DNA of 20,905 nucleotides from Deltaproteobacteria bacterium (GCA_019308985.1 JAFDHB010000049.1:1-20905); one strand, 5' to 3'; positions 1-11,401 are shown, numbered from the stretch's first letter. Made by a program: numbers and translations. Notes: generated from the letters alone by a model not told the origin.

Positions 1-2950
1 TCCGGCCGAATGGATCGTAATAATATTGGGCTATCAAAGAACCTGAGCCGTCTTCTACCCGCTCGAGACGGTCTTCCAAGTTGTAAACGTAATTGGTGAC
101 CCGGCCATTTTCCGTCTTCCGGACCATGTTGCCATTGTCATCGTACACAAAGGCGATGCCATCATAGCCCAGAAGCTCGTTATTCTGGTTGTATGACCAT
201 TCACCCGGAAAATCTGCTGATATCAGCCGGTTGCCGACAGGGTCATAGGTGTATATCTCGTCAGCCAGTACAGGATTATCTGCACTGGTCAAGCGATAGA
301 GATCATCATACTGGTATTCGTAATTCCCGTGCTCGGTATCTTTGTTCAGAATATTATCAACTTTATCATAATCATACCTAAAAGTCATTAAAATATTTTG
401 GGCCGGATCTTTTGCCGTGATCTCCTTTACCCTCATCAGCGGGTCATAAGTGTATCCTTTTGTGCTGCCGCCAGGGAGTGTGATAGCGGCAGGCCTGTTC
501 CAGGTGTAGGAGGTGTAGGTGATAAAGCCCTTACCCGGGATCTCAACCCCCGTGAGCTGGTTATTACCATCGTATGAGTAGGTGTAGGTTACGTTATCAG
601 GCCCGGTGAAGGTCTCCTTCAACCCGTTCTTATAATAGGTGTAGGCGTATGACAGAGTGAAAGCCCCGTAATAGACGCTCTCGGAGATCTTCCTGTAGGC
701 ATCGTCATACCCGTACCGGGCGGAAGTGGTTCCGTCATCATAGGTCTTGAGATTCCCCACCCTGTCATAGGTAAAACGGACTGTCTTGACAGGGTTTACA
801 TGATCATCTGTACCGTAGTATTTGATCTCCACCAGCCTGCCTGCGTCATCATAGAGATACCCGGTCTTCTGATTCTTGGCATCGGTCTTCTGGATCAGGT
901 TGCCAACCCCGTCGTACTGATAAGTGGTCTCCTCCCCCATGGGCCTGATCTCCTTGACCAGCCGGTTGTTCCTGTCATACTCGAAGTGGGTGGTATTTCC
1001 CCTGGCATCTGTCAGTTGAATCAGGTTGTCCCGATCATCATAGGTGTACTGCGTCTCCTGGCCCAGGGGATCGATCACCTTTATCAGGCGATTCAACCCG
1101 TCATACTGATAATAGGTGGTATTTGCTTCTTTGTCTGTCTTGGAGGCCAGATTGCCTGCCTGGTCGTAGGTGAAGGTGGTGATGTAGGCTTCCGTATCGC
1201 TCAACACATCCCTTTCTTCAATCTTTCTCCCCCTCAGATCATACACATACTCCTTGCTGAAGGTGGGGTAAGTAATCCTTGAGGGCTGATTGGGGCCCCC
1301 ACCTGAGCAGGAGGCACACCCCGGGCCTGAGGTGTCATCATACTCCATGGCGATCTCGTTTCCATTGCCATCGATGGTCTTTACCAGACGGCCCTCAGTG
1401 TCATACTGATAATAGATCATTTTCCCTTCAGCATCGGTCTGCCTGGTCAGCTTGCCGTCCGAGTCGTACTCGAAAAGGGTAGTGTTTCCTGCCCCGTCCG
1501 TGCTCCTTACCAGGTTGTTCCTCTCGCCATACTCATAGGTCTTCTCCTTGAGCTCGGCATCCACCTCCCTGATCTTGTTGCCCACCTCGTCATAGAAGAG
1601 CCGGGTGACATTGCCGAGTGGATCGGTTATGGTCTTCAGCCTCCCCGCCGCATCATATTCATAGGTCCAGGGCTTGCCCCTTGCATCCACCTTTGTAAGC
1701 ATATTGCCCATGATGTCATGGGAGGTAAACCGGGTGATATGCCCCTCAGGATCGCTCACCGATGTCATGTTCCCGGAGGCGTCATACTCCATGGTGGTCA
1801 GGGACTCGACCGTATTGGCATCTGCCAGCACCCTGATCGTCAACCGGTTCCCGTCACCGTCATAGGTGTATTGCGTGACCCGCTCATCAGGGGTGCCCAC
1901 AGCCTCGGTCTTTCGTGTCAGATTCCCGGCACTGTCATACTCGTAGCGGGTGACTATCCCATTCTCGTTGGTCTCCTTCACCCGGCGGTTGAAGGTGTGC
2001 TCGTACTCGTATGACACGATGGAGCCGTCCGGATAGATGACCTTTGTCAGGTTGTCCCATTCGTCAAATTCCTTCCTGGTGACATTTCCCCTTTCATCCG
2101 TGATGATCAGGTCCCGGCCATCCTTGACAATACTCTGAATGGTCCTGCCATTTACATCAATCCGCCTGGTCTCCCCTTCCCTGTCATACCATATCTCCTT
2201 GATCATGCCCCCTGAGGTGGTGATCCGGGCATAGGTCTCTTTCTTTGCCTCATCGTAATCAAACTCAAAGAAATGACCCCTCCCGTCACTGCCCAGGACA
2301 GAGGCCACGTTGCCGTACTCCTCATAGGTAATGGTGTGCTCCCGCAAGGCGGCGTCAATGACCTTGATGATCCTGCCTGCGGTGTCATACTCAAAGGTCG
2401 TAACATTTCCCAGCACGTCTTTGACTGTGCCCAGGTTGCCATTTGTGTAAGTATACTCAACCCTTCGGTTTTCAAGGTCATACGCTGCGGATATGTCCCC
2501 TTCCGGGTTGTACTCATACCAGATCACCTGCGTGTCATTCCTGTCCGCAATACCGGTGAGTCTTTCACCATCTCCCGCCTCATAGAGGAGCCTGCCCACG
2601 ACCCCGGTACGGGAACCGTAAGAGGTCATCCTTCCAGTGGCATCATACTCCTTCCAGTTGCCATTTTTGTCTTCCCAGCGGTACCCGTCCACTGTCTCGG
2701 TGATTCGATAGACATCGTGGATATAGACGTTCCCCGCAACGGAAGAGCGCTCGTATATGACGCCGCCCTTGTCCAGGGCCTCAATATGGTTCCCGAGGGA
2801 ATCCCAGATGAATTTCAGGTTGTTGCGGGTGTGCTCCCAGTGCCACTGGTTGCCATAGAAGCGCCTCTCCACTGAGAGCGTGCCACCCGGTACCTTGAGC
2901 GTGAGATCGATATCGTCCCGTTGATACTCGCGCAGGAAGGTATGGACCGA
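1..2950 (-). repeat. RHS/YD-repeat array encoding the beta-shell of the giant protein
   Basis: About 980 codons of tandem ~20-residue YD motifs, for example 'TFEYDTAGRIIKVIDA', 'QLTDARGNTTHFEYDRNNR' and 'YDDNGNMVRK', ending at the window edge in 'YYYDPFGR'. The array opens with a segment around 2910-2800 ('LTLKVPGGTLSVERRFY') resembling the N-terminal start of RHS shells. A 'GCASCSGGG' CxxC insertion sits at ~1285-1325, a feature seen in many YD-repeat proteins. The conserved RHS core exit motif and the variable tip are not reached. Confidence 0.9.
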
Positions 2951-5900
2951 AGATGAGGTGGGGAGGCTGCGGTTCTGTAAACTCTCATTCATGGCGACCC
3001 GACAGGGATCACAATCCGCCTCCTTCCTGAAAGGCGGCGGGAAGCACTTCACCCCCTCGATTTGCTCAGGTGCGGGAGCGGGTGAAGATACACTTCCGCC
3101 TCCCGTTCTTCCCCCGATATTCCAGGTCCGGCTGGTAATGACCGGCGCCCCTGCGCTAACCCCGCACTCCCCATAACTATAGGTCCAGCAGGTCTGGGTT
3201 GAAGCCCTGCTCAGCACCCCGTTGGCACAGGTGTAGTCATAGTCTATGACAGCGCACTTCACCAGAGTGTAGCAACCCCCACCCGTGCCCCCTTCCTCGT
3301 GCTCAAGGGAGGTGAGGGCCGTGACGCGATAGGGTACGGTGATCCTCGCCTTTGCCTCGATACTCTCTGGCAAGCCACCCAACAACTCGAACTTGAAGTT
3401 TTCATCATCATGTGGGAGGGTGACCACCAGGTCATCTGCCCGAATCAGACCGTAGTTGGTCAGGGTGAACTCGCCATTATACACATCCCCTGCCTTCATT
3501 TTGGGCAGGGTAATAGAGGTGGGCTCTGCCACCACCACGGCGGCGGGCACGTCCGTTTCATAGGTGGCGGTGAGGATAATCTCGTAGCGGTCCTCAATGG
3601 TGATCTCATTGACCTCCCACTCCACCGTGACCAGGTCGTAGTCCAGGAAGACCTCCTCATTGAGCGTGATGCCAGGCTTGACCCAGATCCTGCCTATGTG
3701 CTCCTGGTGGTTGTCCGCTGTCACCCGGTACTTGTACCTGCCGGCAGGGAGATCCACAAAATAGGCCTCTCCCGCACTGTCCGTGTATCGGGTATCTTCT
3801 ACAGTGGTGACCTCCTCGTTTTGCACATAGACCCTTGCGCCAGCAAGACCCTGGATCGGTTGATTGTTCTCATCAAGCGTGCCCGTGTAGATATCGGTCA
3901 CCTTGAAAAGGGCGTTTCCAAGGCCTGAGAGGGTCACTGAGACATAGAGGTTGATGTCGGTCCGGGGGTAACTGGCACTGCTCACCCTAAGCTTGAACTC
4001 ATGCATGCCCTCGGAGACCTGGGCCGTTGTCGGGCTGAAGGCGATGCTCACCTCTTGCCTCTCCCCCACGGCCATGGTGCCAAGGCTGGAAGGGGTGTTG
4101 AGGTAGACCCAGTCAGGGGCTGGAGTGCCATCGGGCAGCACCAGGGAGAGGGAGACATCATTCATGTCCGCAAGACCCCTGTTTTCCAAAATCAGGGTCT
4201 CGGTCACCGTCTCATCCAGGGCCAGGCCCGTCTCCAGGTGATCCGGCGTGAAATAGAGCACGGGCCGGGCCTGCGAGAAATGGGTGTTCACCCGGACGGA
4301 TCCCCAGGCATCCGGCGCGCTCTCATCGCTTCTCACCTTGAGGAGCAAAGAGCCCGTCTCCGCTGCCCTGTTATCGGCCCATATGTTGAAAGAGAGGATC
4401 GCACTGCCCCCGGAACCCAGGTAGGCCACAGGAGCGCCCAAGCTGAGATGAACCCCTTCGGGGAATACACCACCGGGCTGGTCCGCCTCCTCATATACAA
4501 GCTCCAGGTTGTTCACCCCGGTCCCCTCAGCAGTGCTCACCTGGATGTCTATAGTCCGCTCATAGTTCGTGGGGATGCTCAGGTTGATGGATGAGGGATT
4601 GATGCTCACCCGGTTGATCACAAACTGCCCCTGAACCGGCCTATCCAGGACATCAGGATGCATGGCCCGCACCCGGTAGATGCCCGATTCCCCTGCCAGG
4701 GGCGTGAAGGTATAATAGAAGTCCCCATTTCCGTCCGTAAAGACCCGGTAGGTCCTATCAAAACCCTTGACCGTAATCACCAGATCAAGGGGCACCTGGG
4801 GCATGGGAAGGCCTGTTGCCCGCTCCACGCCCCGGCCCGTAATCAGGATATCCTCATCCCCCTTTGAACTCTGGGGCGTGATGGTCAGGATCTCTCCATA
4901 GTAGGAGGTATCCACCAGGGTGACCTGATGGGTGGGGCTCAGGCCGTCCATAGTGACCTGCCCTGCGCCGCCCAGGTGGAAGTGGATCCTGGAGACGACA
5001 AGCCGGACCACCACATCATCGGGCGCATTGGCAGGTACGGGGATATGCACCGCATCTGAGGTGAAGATGCCGCCCGCAGGGATACGGGCCACGGTGTCGC
5101 CATTGGAAAGCGTTACAATATCCTGTCCCAGGGCCTGCTTGAAGGGGAGGGTGGAGAGCACGTTGTCGTCTTGATCCACAAGGTAAAAGGTGACCTCATC
5201 TGAAGCGGCGTTTCCGGAATTCTTTGCCGTGAGGATCTCTATCTCTTCTTCACCCGTATTCTCCAGGGTAAACCAGATCTTTCCTGTCCCGCCCCTGGTG
5301 AATTCCTCGTTCAGGATCTGGAGCACGAGCATGCCATCTGAGACCAGGATCCGGCCGCTCCGGATAATCTCCACCTTCTCTCCCTCGTTGGGGGTGACCT
5401 GGATGGTGGTGGCGAGGGCTGCCACATCGGGAAGATCGTCGTATCCGCCAACGACGACGGGTATGACCGTCGGGGCCGAAGGCTCAAGGCTAAAGGCCTC
5501 GGACATGTGGTCTCGTGCTTCCACATCCACCCTCAGCCGTATTTGATCCACTTGCGCGGCCCCGAGATTTTCAACCTGGTACTCCAGGCGATTCATGATG
5601 CCGCGCTTTAGGCTCGCTCCCTCGGTGAGGGTTGCCATCAGGAGCGGCAGGGTGATGCTGCGACCCACGCTCTCCACGCCGTTGCTATCAACGGCAACGA
5701 CCGTGTAGCGCCGCTCATCCCCTGCGTAGCCCGTATCCGTGTAGGAGAGTGCCGTAAGCAGGACATCGTTCAACTTCACGAGCGACTCAGCCGCTCCCAC
5801 GTAGATGTCATAGCCCGCAATGCCGCCTCCCGGATGGGTCCATGAGACGACAGGCGGGGCTGTGTCTTTTTGCACCACGCTCAGGCTGGACACGGGCAGC

Positions 5901-8900
5901 AGGTCGAAATTGAGATAAAAGGAGTTGGATGGGGCAGATTCGTTCCCTGCCCCGTCCACGGCCGTCACCACGTAGGCGTGATCCGTGGGCGAGGGATTGG
6001 GATCGATGACCATGCTCTGGGTAATGCCCGTTGCAAAGGGGGTAAGCCCTTCCACAGAGGTGATCTGCGGGAGATCGGACCTATAGATGGAATAGGTGAT
6101 GGGCTCGGTGTGCGGAGGTGCGTCCCACGCGGCCATGATTCCATGGGGCACCAGCTCCAGGAAGAGATTTAGGGGCGCGCCTGGCCCCGTGGCATCAGAG
6201 TCCACATCCACGGGCCCGCTCATGCCGCTCACCGACTCCTGATTGTTGTCCCGGCGGATGCTGGCGATGGCATAGGTGTATTTTCCTTCAAGAGCCGGGA
6301 CGTCCGTGTATTGCAGGACTGTTCCGAGGCTCTGATATTCGGTGAGCTCTGTCTCGCCGGGGGCCTGGCGATAGAGCTTGTAACCTGCCGCGCCTTGCAC
6401 CTCGTTCCAGCTCAGCCTGATCCGCCCACCGGACAAGGATTCCCCTGTTAGGCCCCCTGGTGTTTCCAGGGGCGGCAATTCACCCTGGTAGACCTGGAAG
6501 AGATTGGGGCAGAGGATGAGGCCGCTCACATTGTCCAGGTCATCCGTTCCCCGGTAGATAAAGCCGAGGGTCTCCGCCTCCCTCAGTCCCGCATCTGCCG
6601 GCAGGGTGAAACTTCCATGCCATGCCTGGGCCTCCCCTGCCCGGGGCGTGACTTGGGTTAGAGCCGTAATGGGAATAGGGGTACGCCCTTGTCCAGAGAG
6701 CAGGTAGGACAGTTCAGGTGCTTCTCCTGGTTTCATCTGCTCGGTCAGGCCGATAGTGACATCAACGGTCACGGGGCCGGCCTGATCGTTCTGGATGGGC
6801 TCAGGGGGATCAATGGCAATCCTGCTTACGGCCGGTCCATCCGTGTCGATCTGGATGGCGCCGCCAGCATCTATCTCCGTGCCCCGGTTGCCCACCAGGT
6901 CTCTACCCGAGAATACGGCGTAGGCGGCCCCGGTGGGGGTTGATTCAGATATGACAAAGAAGCCTGCGTACTCCAGATCTGAGACTTTGGTGAGTTCAAT
7001 TGAGAAGGGCACCCCGCCCTCGGGCGTGATGCTGAAAAATGGTGTGGATTGCAAGGGCTCGCTCAGGGTGAGAAGCACGTCCACGGTCCCTGGGGCCATC
7101 CTGCCGCTCTGCGGATCATAGTTCCCTTGAGGGGTGTACCTCACGGAGCGGAGTCTGGGGGCCGTACGATCCGATTCGGCCGATACCTCTTGAGAGAGCG
7201 CGCTCTCGTTCTCCACCGTGCTCAGGGTGGTGATCCTATAATGATAGGTGCCATCCTGGGCAGGCAGGTCGTCAAAGATGGTGTTGGTGATGAGCTCCGT
7301 GTTGACTCTTGTGGCCTCCAAAATGGAGGTGAAACCGCTCTCTGCCCGGTACAGGTTATACCCTTTGACCGCGGTGTCTGCGGGCGCACGCCAGGTCAAC
7401 CTTATGAGACCCCCTTGTAGTGCTTCGGCCCTAAGGTTCTCGGGGCTCGGCGGAATGGTCGCATCCAGGGTGACAACCACCTCGGTGCTGAGGGGACTGA
7501 GGCCTGCCCGGTTCCGGGCGGCCGCCTGGATGTGGTTGGCACCTTCTGTCAGCGTCAGGGAGACACTGAAATTCCCCAGCGGATCCACGGCCACAGGGTC
7601 CCCGGCCTGCACGGAATTGTCGTAGAGGATGATCTCCGTATACTTCTCCGCGTGACCTGAGATGGTGATTGTGGCCGTGTTCGTTGCAATCCCGGTTTGT
7701 GGCTGGGTGATGGTTGGTGCAGCGGGGGCGGCCAGGGCTACCACCAGGCTGTATTCCAGTGTAGTGCTGTTCCCCAAGGTATCAAAGACCACAAGGGTGA
7801 GGGTATGGCTGCCATCGTCTACGGAGACGACTTTCCAGTAGGCGTCATAATGGGGCGTGCCGTTGTAGTCCGTGCGAAGGAGCACGCCATCAAAGGAAAA
7901 CTCCACCCGACTGACCCCGGCAGGATCCGAGGCATTGAGGGTGAAAGTAGCCGGTTTTTCAATCCTGTGTCCCTGGGTGAGAGCTACTCCATCTACCTGA
8001 ACATTGGCCATTTCAGGGCCTTCGGTGTCGGGCACCGGAGTTCCCTGTACGGTGCTGACCGTCGAGCCCTGCCCGCCGGAGAGATTGACCGCGGTGACGG
8101 CAAAGTAATAGGTCACACTATTCGTGAGCCCCGCCACCTTTGCAGAGGTTGCCCCGGTTGTGATGTTCGGGGTCATCCCCTCAACCGTATTATAATCAGT
8201 CTCGCTCACGTAGACTTGGTAGTGCTTTAGATGGGCGGCGGGGGCCACCCCATCCCAGGAGAGATCCACATAACCGTCCCGGGGCGTCACCGTGAGATTT
8301 GCAGGATTCAGGAGCCAGGTATATCCGGTCACGGAAACGCCCGTGCTCTCGTTGTTGTCCGCGTCGTAGGCCGTGATCCGGAAAGGATAAGCAGAGGCCG
8401 GGGCGAGCCCCGTTTGTTCGTGGCTGTTCTGGCTCGAAGGCAGCGAGGCCCCTTCGGTTGCCTCGTTGAAATAAACCTTGTAGCCGGAGAGGTCGCCACT
8501 CCTATTGGCAGAAGGCGTCCAGGTGAAGAGCAGGCCGGTTTCATAAGAGACCACTCCGAGGTTGGTGGGGTCTTCAGGCGGCACCGCGTCTGTGGGAACG
8601 CCAGTTACGGGGTTGGCTGAGGATTGGGCATTGCCTGCCACGTCTACCGCCACCACCGCAAACCAGTAGGGGGTTTTCCTGCTGAGACCCTCCGCGGTGT
8701 ACGTGAAGGTTCCGGCAGGCACCTTGGCCTTGGGCGTGAGCAGGGAAAGACCGCTGAAGGGGGAGATCTCCCAGTAGATCCGGTAGGAAGCCACATCCCC
8801 GTGGAATGACTCGTCATAATCGGTCCAATCCAGGGCGACCGTGGTGCCAATGCCCTCAACGTTCAGTGTAAGCGTATCAACCGGCAGCGGAGCGATGTCA

Positions 8901-10275
8901 TCAAAGACGATCTCCACGCTCACGGTCTCGCTCTCATTGCCTGCCCGGTCTTTGGCCGAAAACAGGAACTGATTGGTGCCGGCAGTGAGGGAAACCGTAT
9001 GCTGCCAGGTAGTCTCGGCTGTGTGCCCCACGACCTCCTCCCCTGCCACCAGGATGGCTGTATAGGACTCCTTGGTGCCGCTCACGGCCTGGCTGGGATT
9101 GTGAGTGGGGCTTGTTACCGGGTTGACCACTGGCGCTGGGGGCGGCTCGCTGTCCACGGTGAAGGAAAAAGTATGGACCTGTGAGTTGCCAGCCATATCG
9201 ATGGCAGTAAATGAAACCCGATAGGTGTCATTGAGAAAGGAGGATACATCGGGAGTGAAGGTGAACTGGTCGTCGGATTCAGAGATGGTGCCTGAAACAG
9301 GTTGGCCGCCACTATCTGTGACAGTGATAGTCCCGCTCACGGCAGCATCGTCTACTCCGCTGTTTATCGCGTCTTGATCGTCCGAAAGGGAAAAAATGAT
9401 TTGATTGACCTGTTGAAGCATCGCCCCGTCATCGGGATCCGTATCCAGCAATTGCGGAGGAGAGCTGTCCGGCTCAGGCCGCCACGTGGTAAAATGCCAG
9501 ACCGGCCCTGCCGAAGTAAGACCACTGGCGTCGCGGGCAACGACCTGCCAGTAGTAGGTCGTTTCCTCCGAGAGACCGGAGACCGTGGCGCTCGTGCCGG
9601 TCAGGCCTGCGGAGGTGATCGAAAGGTTCTCAGCCGAGGCGCCGAAGTAAACATCATAGGTCACGGTGTCCCAGGGGTCAGGGTCTGCGCCGCCTTCTCC
9701 TACGGGCCATCCCAGGGTCACCTGGGACCCTCCTTCAGTCGTCTCGAGGGGCACATGCGTCGCACCATCAGCAGGACTCGGGTGATCAGGGGGGTACGGG
9801 GCACTGTTCTGCGGGTGGAACAAAAGGTTCAGATATCCCACGCCTCCCTCCCCTTTTACCTGCACAGGGCTGGTCCTCCCGTCGCTCGTGCCGTCGCCAA
9901 GCCTCCCCTCATCATTCAACCCCCAGGCCCAGACCGTGCCGTCCGATTTCAGGGCCAAGCTGTGTTCCCAGCCTGCAGCGATGGCGATCACGTCGGTCAG
10001 CCCCAAGATCTGCACCGGAGTAATCCTTTCGGTGGTCGTCCCATCCCCGAGCTGGCCGGACCAGTTGTCTCCCCAGGTCCAGAGGGTGCCGTCCGTTTTC
10101 ACCGCCAAGCTGTGGTACCCTCCAGCGGCGACGGCGATCACGTCGGTCAACCCCGAGACCTGGACCGGAGTTCTCCTTTCGGTAGTTGTCCCATCTCCCA
10201 GTTGGCCTGAATAGTTATCTCCCCAGGCCCAAACCGTCCCGTCCGTCTTCAAGGCAAGGCTGAACTCGCCCCCCC
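1..10275 (-). CDS. Giant FN3/Ig and RHS (YD-repeat) secreted protein, main part; downstream of a frameshift and cut by the window edge
   Basis: This frame has no stop codon from the C7 tract at 10275 down to base 1, about 3,425 codons; I checked it line by line. It has no credible start of its own and continues the protein beginning at 11157. Order of domains: the last RCC1 repeats (to ~9860); about nine or more FN3 domains mixed with Ig-like domains (~9800-5830; hallmarks 'TYYWQVVARDASG', 'YTYAIASIRR'); non-FN3 beta-rich segments (~5830-3300) including one carboxypeptidase-regulatory-like module near 3850-3690 ('VDLPAGRYKYRV'); a linker with eight cysteines (~3270-3000); and an RHS/YD array (~2950-1) ending at 'YYYDPFGR'. 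RHS shells in known families enclose or deliver a variable C-terminal toxin or adhesive tip. That end is not in the window, so the payload is unknown. The export route is presumably Sec via the N-terminal fragment. I am sure of RHS family membership; the biological role is open. Confidence 0.9.
3000..3270 (-). other. Cysteine-rich linker between the beta-domains and the RHS shell
   Basis: The coding frame here gives eight cysteines in about 90 residues ('GGGCYTLVKCAVIDYDYTC', 'TQTCW', 'GECG', 'VKCFPPP', 'ADCDPC') with Gly/Pro/Ser-rich stretches. Cysteines are otherwise rare in the giant protein. Disulfide-stapled folding in the periplasm or outside the cell is a reasonable inference; no known domain was recognised. 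Confidence 0.7.
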
Positions 10276-10437
10276 GGCAATGGCGATCACGTCGATCAGC
10301 CCCGAGACCTGGACCGGAGTTCTCCTTTCGGTAGTTGTCCCATCTCCCAGTTGGCCTGAGTAGTTATCTCCCCAGGCCCAAACCGTGCCACTACCATGGC
10401 GGGCCAGAGTATGGTAACCCCCGGCGGAAACCGAGGG
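9860..10437 (-). repeat. Four RCC1-type repeats, 150-nt unit
   Basis: Four copies of a 50-residue unit with 'VWAWGDN.SGQLGDGTT.RR.PVQVSGL.DVIA.A.G..HSLALK.DGT', the bacterial RCC1/beta-propeller pattern. Two copies (10164-10242 and 10313-10391) are nearly identical over about 75 nt at the DNA level. That points to recent duplication or gene conversion and makes the tract prone to recombination and misassembly. Four units are fewer than the seven usual for a closed propeller. Confidence 0.85.
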
Positions 10438-11157
10438 GGTCGTGAGGGCATTGTCGTTATCGATCACCCGCACGACGGCCGTCCCCGAGGTCCAGCCGGG
10501 CACGGCAGCGGAAATGGTAACGAGGGGAGATCCATCAACCCTCAGGTCATCCGGGATGATGAGATCGAAGCCGGCCCTGTCCATTCCTGCGGAGACGGTA
10601 ACGGTTTCCGGCACGGTGATCTTTGCGGGATCGCTGGATCTCAAGGACACGCTGACATCGGTATGGACCGAGGCGCTGACCCGCACCCTGGCCCCACCGG
10701 AGATCAGGCCATACCCTTCCGGGACGCTGGCCGGAGCCTCCATGGTGAGGGTGGCGGTTTCGTTGTCCAGGACCTGGATGGTCGCCATGGCGGGCCCATA
10801 CCCGGTTGCCGTAGCGATGACGCTCACCGTCTGCACCCCGTCAAGGGCAGGATCATCCTGGACGAAGACGTCAAAGGTGGCAAAGGTCTGCCCGGACAGG
10901 ATCGTCACGCTTTCAGGGAGGATCACATCAAAGGCGTAGTTGGCGGAGTTCCATGAAAGGCCGATCAGCACGTCCGTCACGGCCGATTCCTCGATCGCGA
11001 CTATGCCTGCGCCGGGGAGCAGGCCGTCCCCTTCAGTAACAGTTGCGGGGAGGGACAGGGTCAGCATACCTTGCGCAAAGGCCCCGGACACCCCGGCCAA
11101 AAGGAACATCCCCAGCAACCAGCCCATCACCCATACACGGAAGCCACATCTGCTCAT
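10249..11157 (-). CDS. Secreted Calx-beta/RCC1 protein: N-terminal part of the giant RHS protein, ended early by a frameshift
   Basis: The ATG at 11157 is chosen over an in-frame TTG at 11166. The Shine-Dalgarno GAGGAG (11168-11173) lies 10 nt from the ATG but only 1 nt from the TTG. Residues 1-28 form a Sec signal peptide (hydrophobic stretch 'WLLGMFLLAGVSGAFA') with a likely cleavage AFA/QG. Two Calx-beta-like domains follow (about 31-132 and 136-235, each ending 'VLDNE' or 'VIDND'), then the first RCC1 repeat ('VWAWGDNYSGQLGDGT'). As written, translation leaves the RCC1 fold at residue ~296 and stops a few codons later. Adding one base to the C7 tract restores 'AIAGGGEFSLALK' and joins it to the 3,400-codon frame below. 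Calx-beta domains often bind calcium and are typical of large adhesins. The real product is almost certainly one protein of more than 3,700 residues, unless the tract is truly out of frame in this strain. Confidence 0.88.
   Translation of the reverse strand: MSRCGFRVWVMGWLLGMFLLAGVSGAFAQGMLTLSLPATVTEGDGLLPGAGIVAIEESAVTDVLIGLSWNSANYAFDVILPESVTILSGQTFATFDVFVQDDPALDGVQTVSVIATATGYGPAMATIQVLDNETATLTMEAPASVPEGYGLISGGARVRVSASVHTDVSVSLRSSDPAKITVPETVTVSAGMDRAGFDLIIPDDLRVDGSPLVTISAAVPGWTSGTAVVRVIDNDNALTTPSVSAGGYHTLARHGSGTVWAWGDNYSGQLGDGTTTERRTPVQVSGLIDVIAIAGGASSALP
10269..10275 (-). other. Frameshift site: C7 (G7 on the coding strand) homopolymer in an RCC1 repeat
   Basis: RCC1 units here are 150 nt long. 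The landmark 'accggag' occurs at 10014, 10164 and 10313, so spacing is 150 and then 149; the short unit is the one containing the C7 tract. The frame before the tract stops within about nine codons, while the other frame then stays open to the window edge. This is either a homopolymer sequencing or assembly error, or a slippage (phase-variable) site. Confidence 0.9.
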
Positions 11158-11167
11158 TTTGTGCAAT

Positions 11168-11173
11168 CTCCTC
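11168..11173 (-). promoter_or_regulatory. Ribosome binding site that decides the start of the RHS gene
   Basis: GAGGAG on the minus strand, 10 nt before ATG 11157 and 1 nt before TTG 11166. The spacing favours the ATG. Confidence 0.75.
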
Positions 11174-11177
11174 TAGT

Positions 11178-11270
11178 GGGTTGCTGAAAAACCCGCATCG
11201 GCGGTGTCATATTCATTCCTCGGAATTTGGAGTGCCTAGCTTCCGAACATTCTTCAACAGGCTGCCTGGG
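11178..11270. mobile_element. Possible small inverted-repeat element (MITE-like remnant) between the two giant genes
   Basis: The 244-bp gap between the giant genes has no ORF of note. It holds 'gggttgctgaaaaaccc' (11178-11194, itself a 5-bp-stem hairpin) and, inverted, 'cattcttcaacaggctg' (11249-11264). The two ends match at about 9 of 13 positions as an imperfect terminal inverted repeat. Ends of this 'GCTGTTGAAAAA' type are familiar from IS and MITE relics, but no target duplication was identified. The element would end right beside the ribosome binding site of the RHS gene. Another stem (11344-11350 with 11356-11362) sits nearer the upstream stop codon. Confidence 0.25.
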
Positions 11271-11401
11271 CGTTGATCTCAGAAATTCTTTTCTCGAAGT
11301 CAGGTCACCCACACCTAAATCCACCGTGCTCCAATACTCCTATGCTTCGGTCGTCCCGAGGCTTGACCACTACATTGGACGAGCCCGAATAGTCATGTAC
11401 T

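Noticed and set aside
2203..2517. Minus-strand 104-codon frame inside the YD array, and similar short ones at 5311-5526, 8329-8544, 8644-8859 and 9115-9312
   Set aside because: They are in the wrong frame relative to the long open frame and show Ser/Arg/Pro-rich out-of-frame composition.
9302..10210. 302-codon plus-strand open frame and several 100-200-codon plus-strand frames across 1-9200
   Set aside because: They lie opposite the continuous RHS/FN3/RCC1 frame; translations are low-complexity mirrors (e.g. 'DHVGQP' repeats opposite RCC1 units) without ribosome binding sites or domains.
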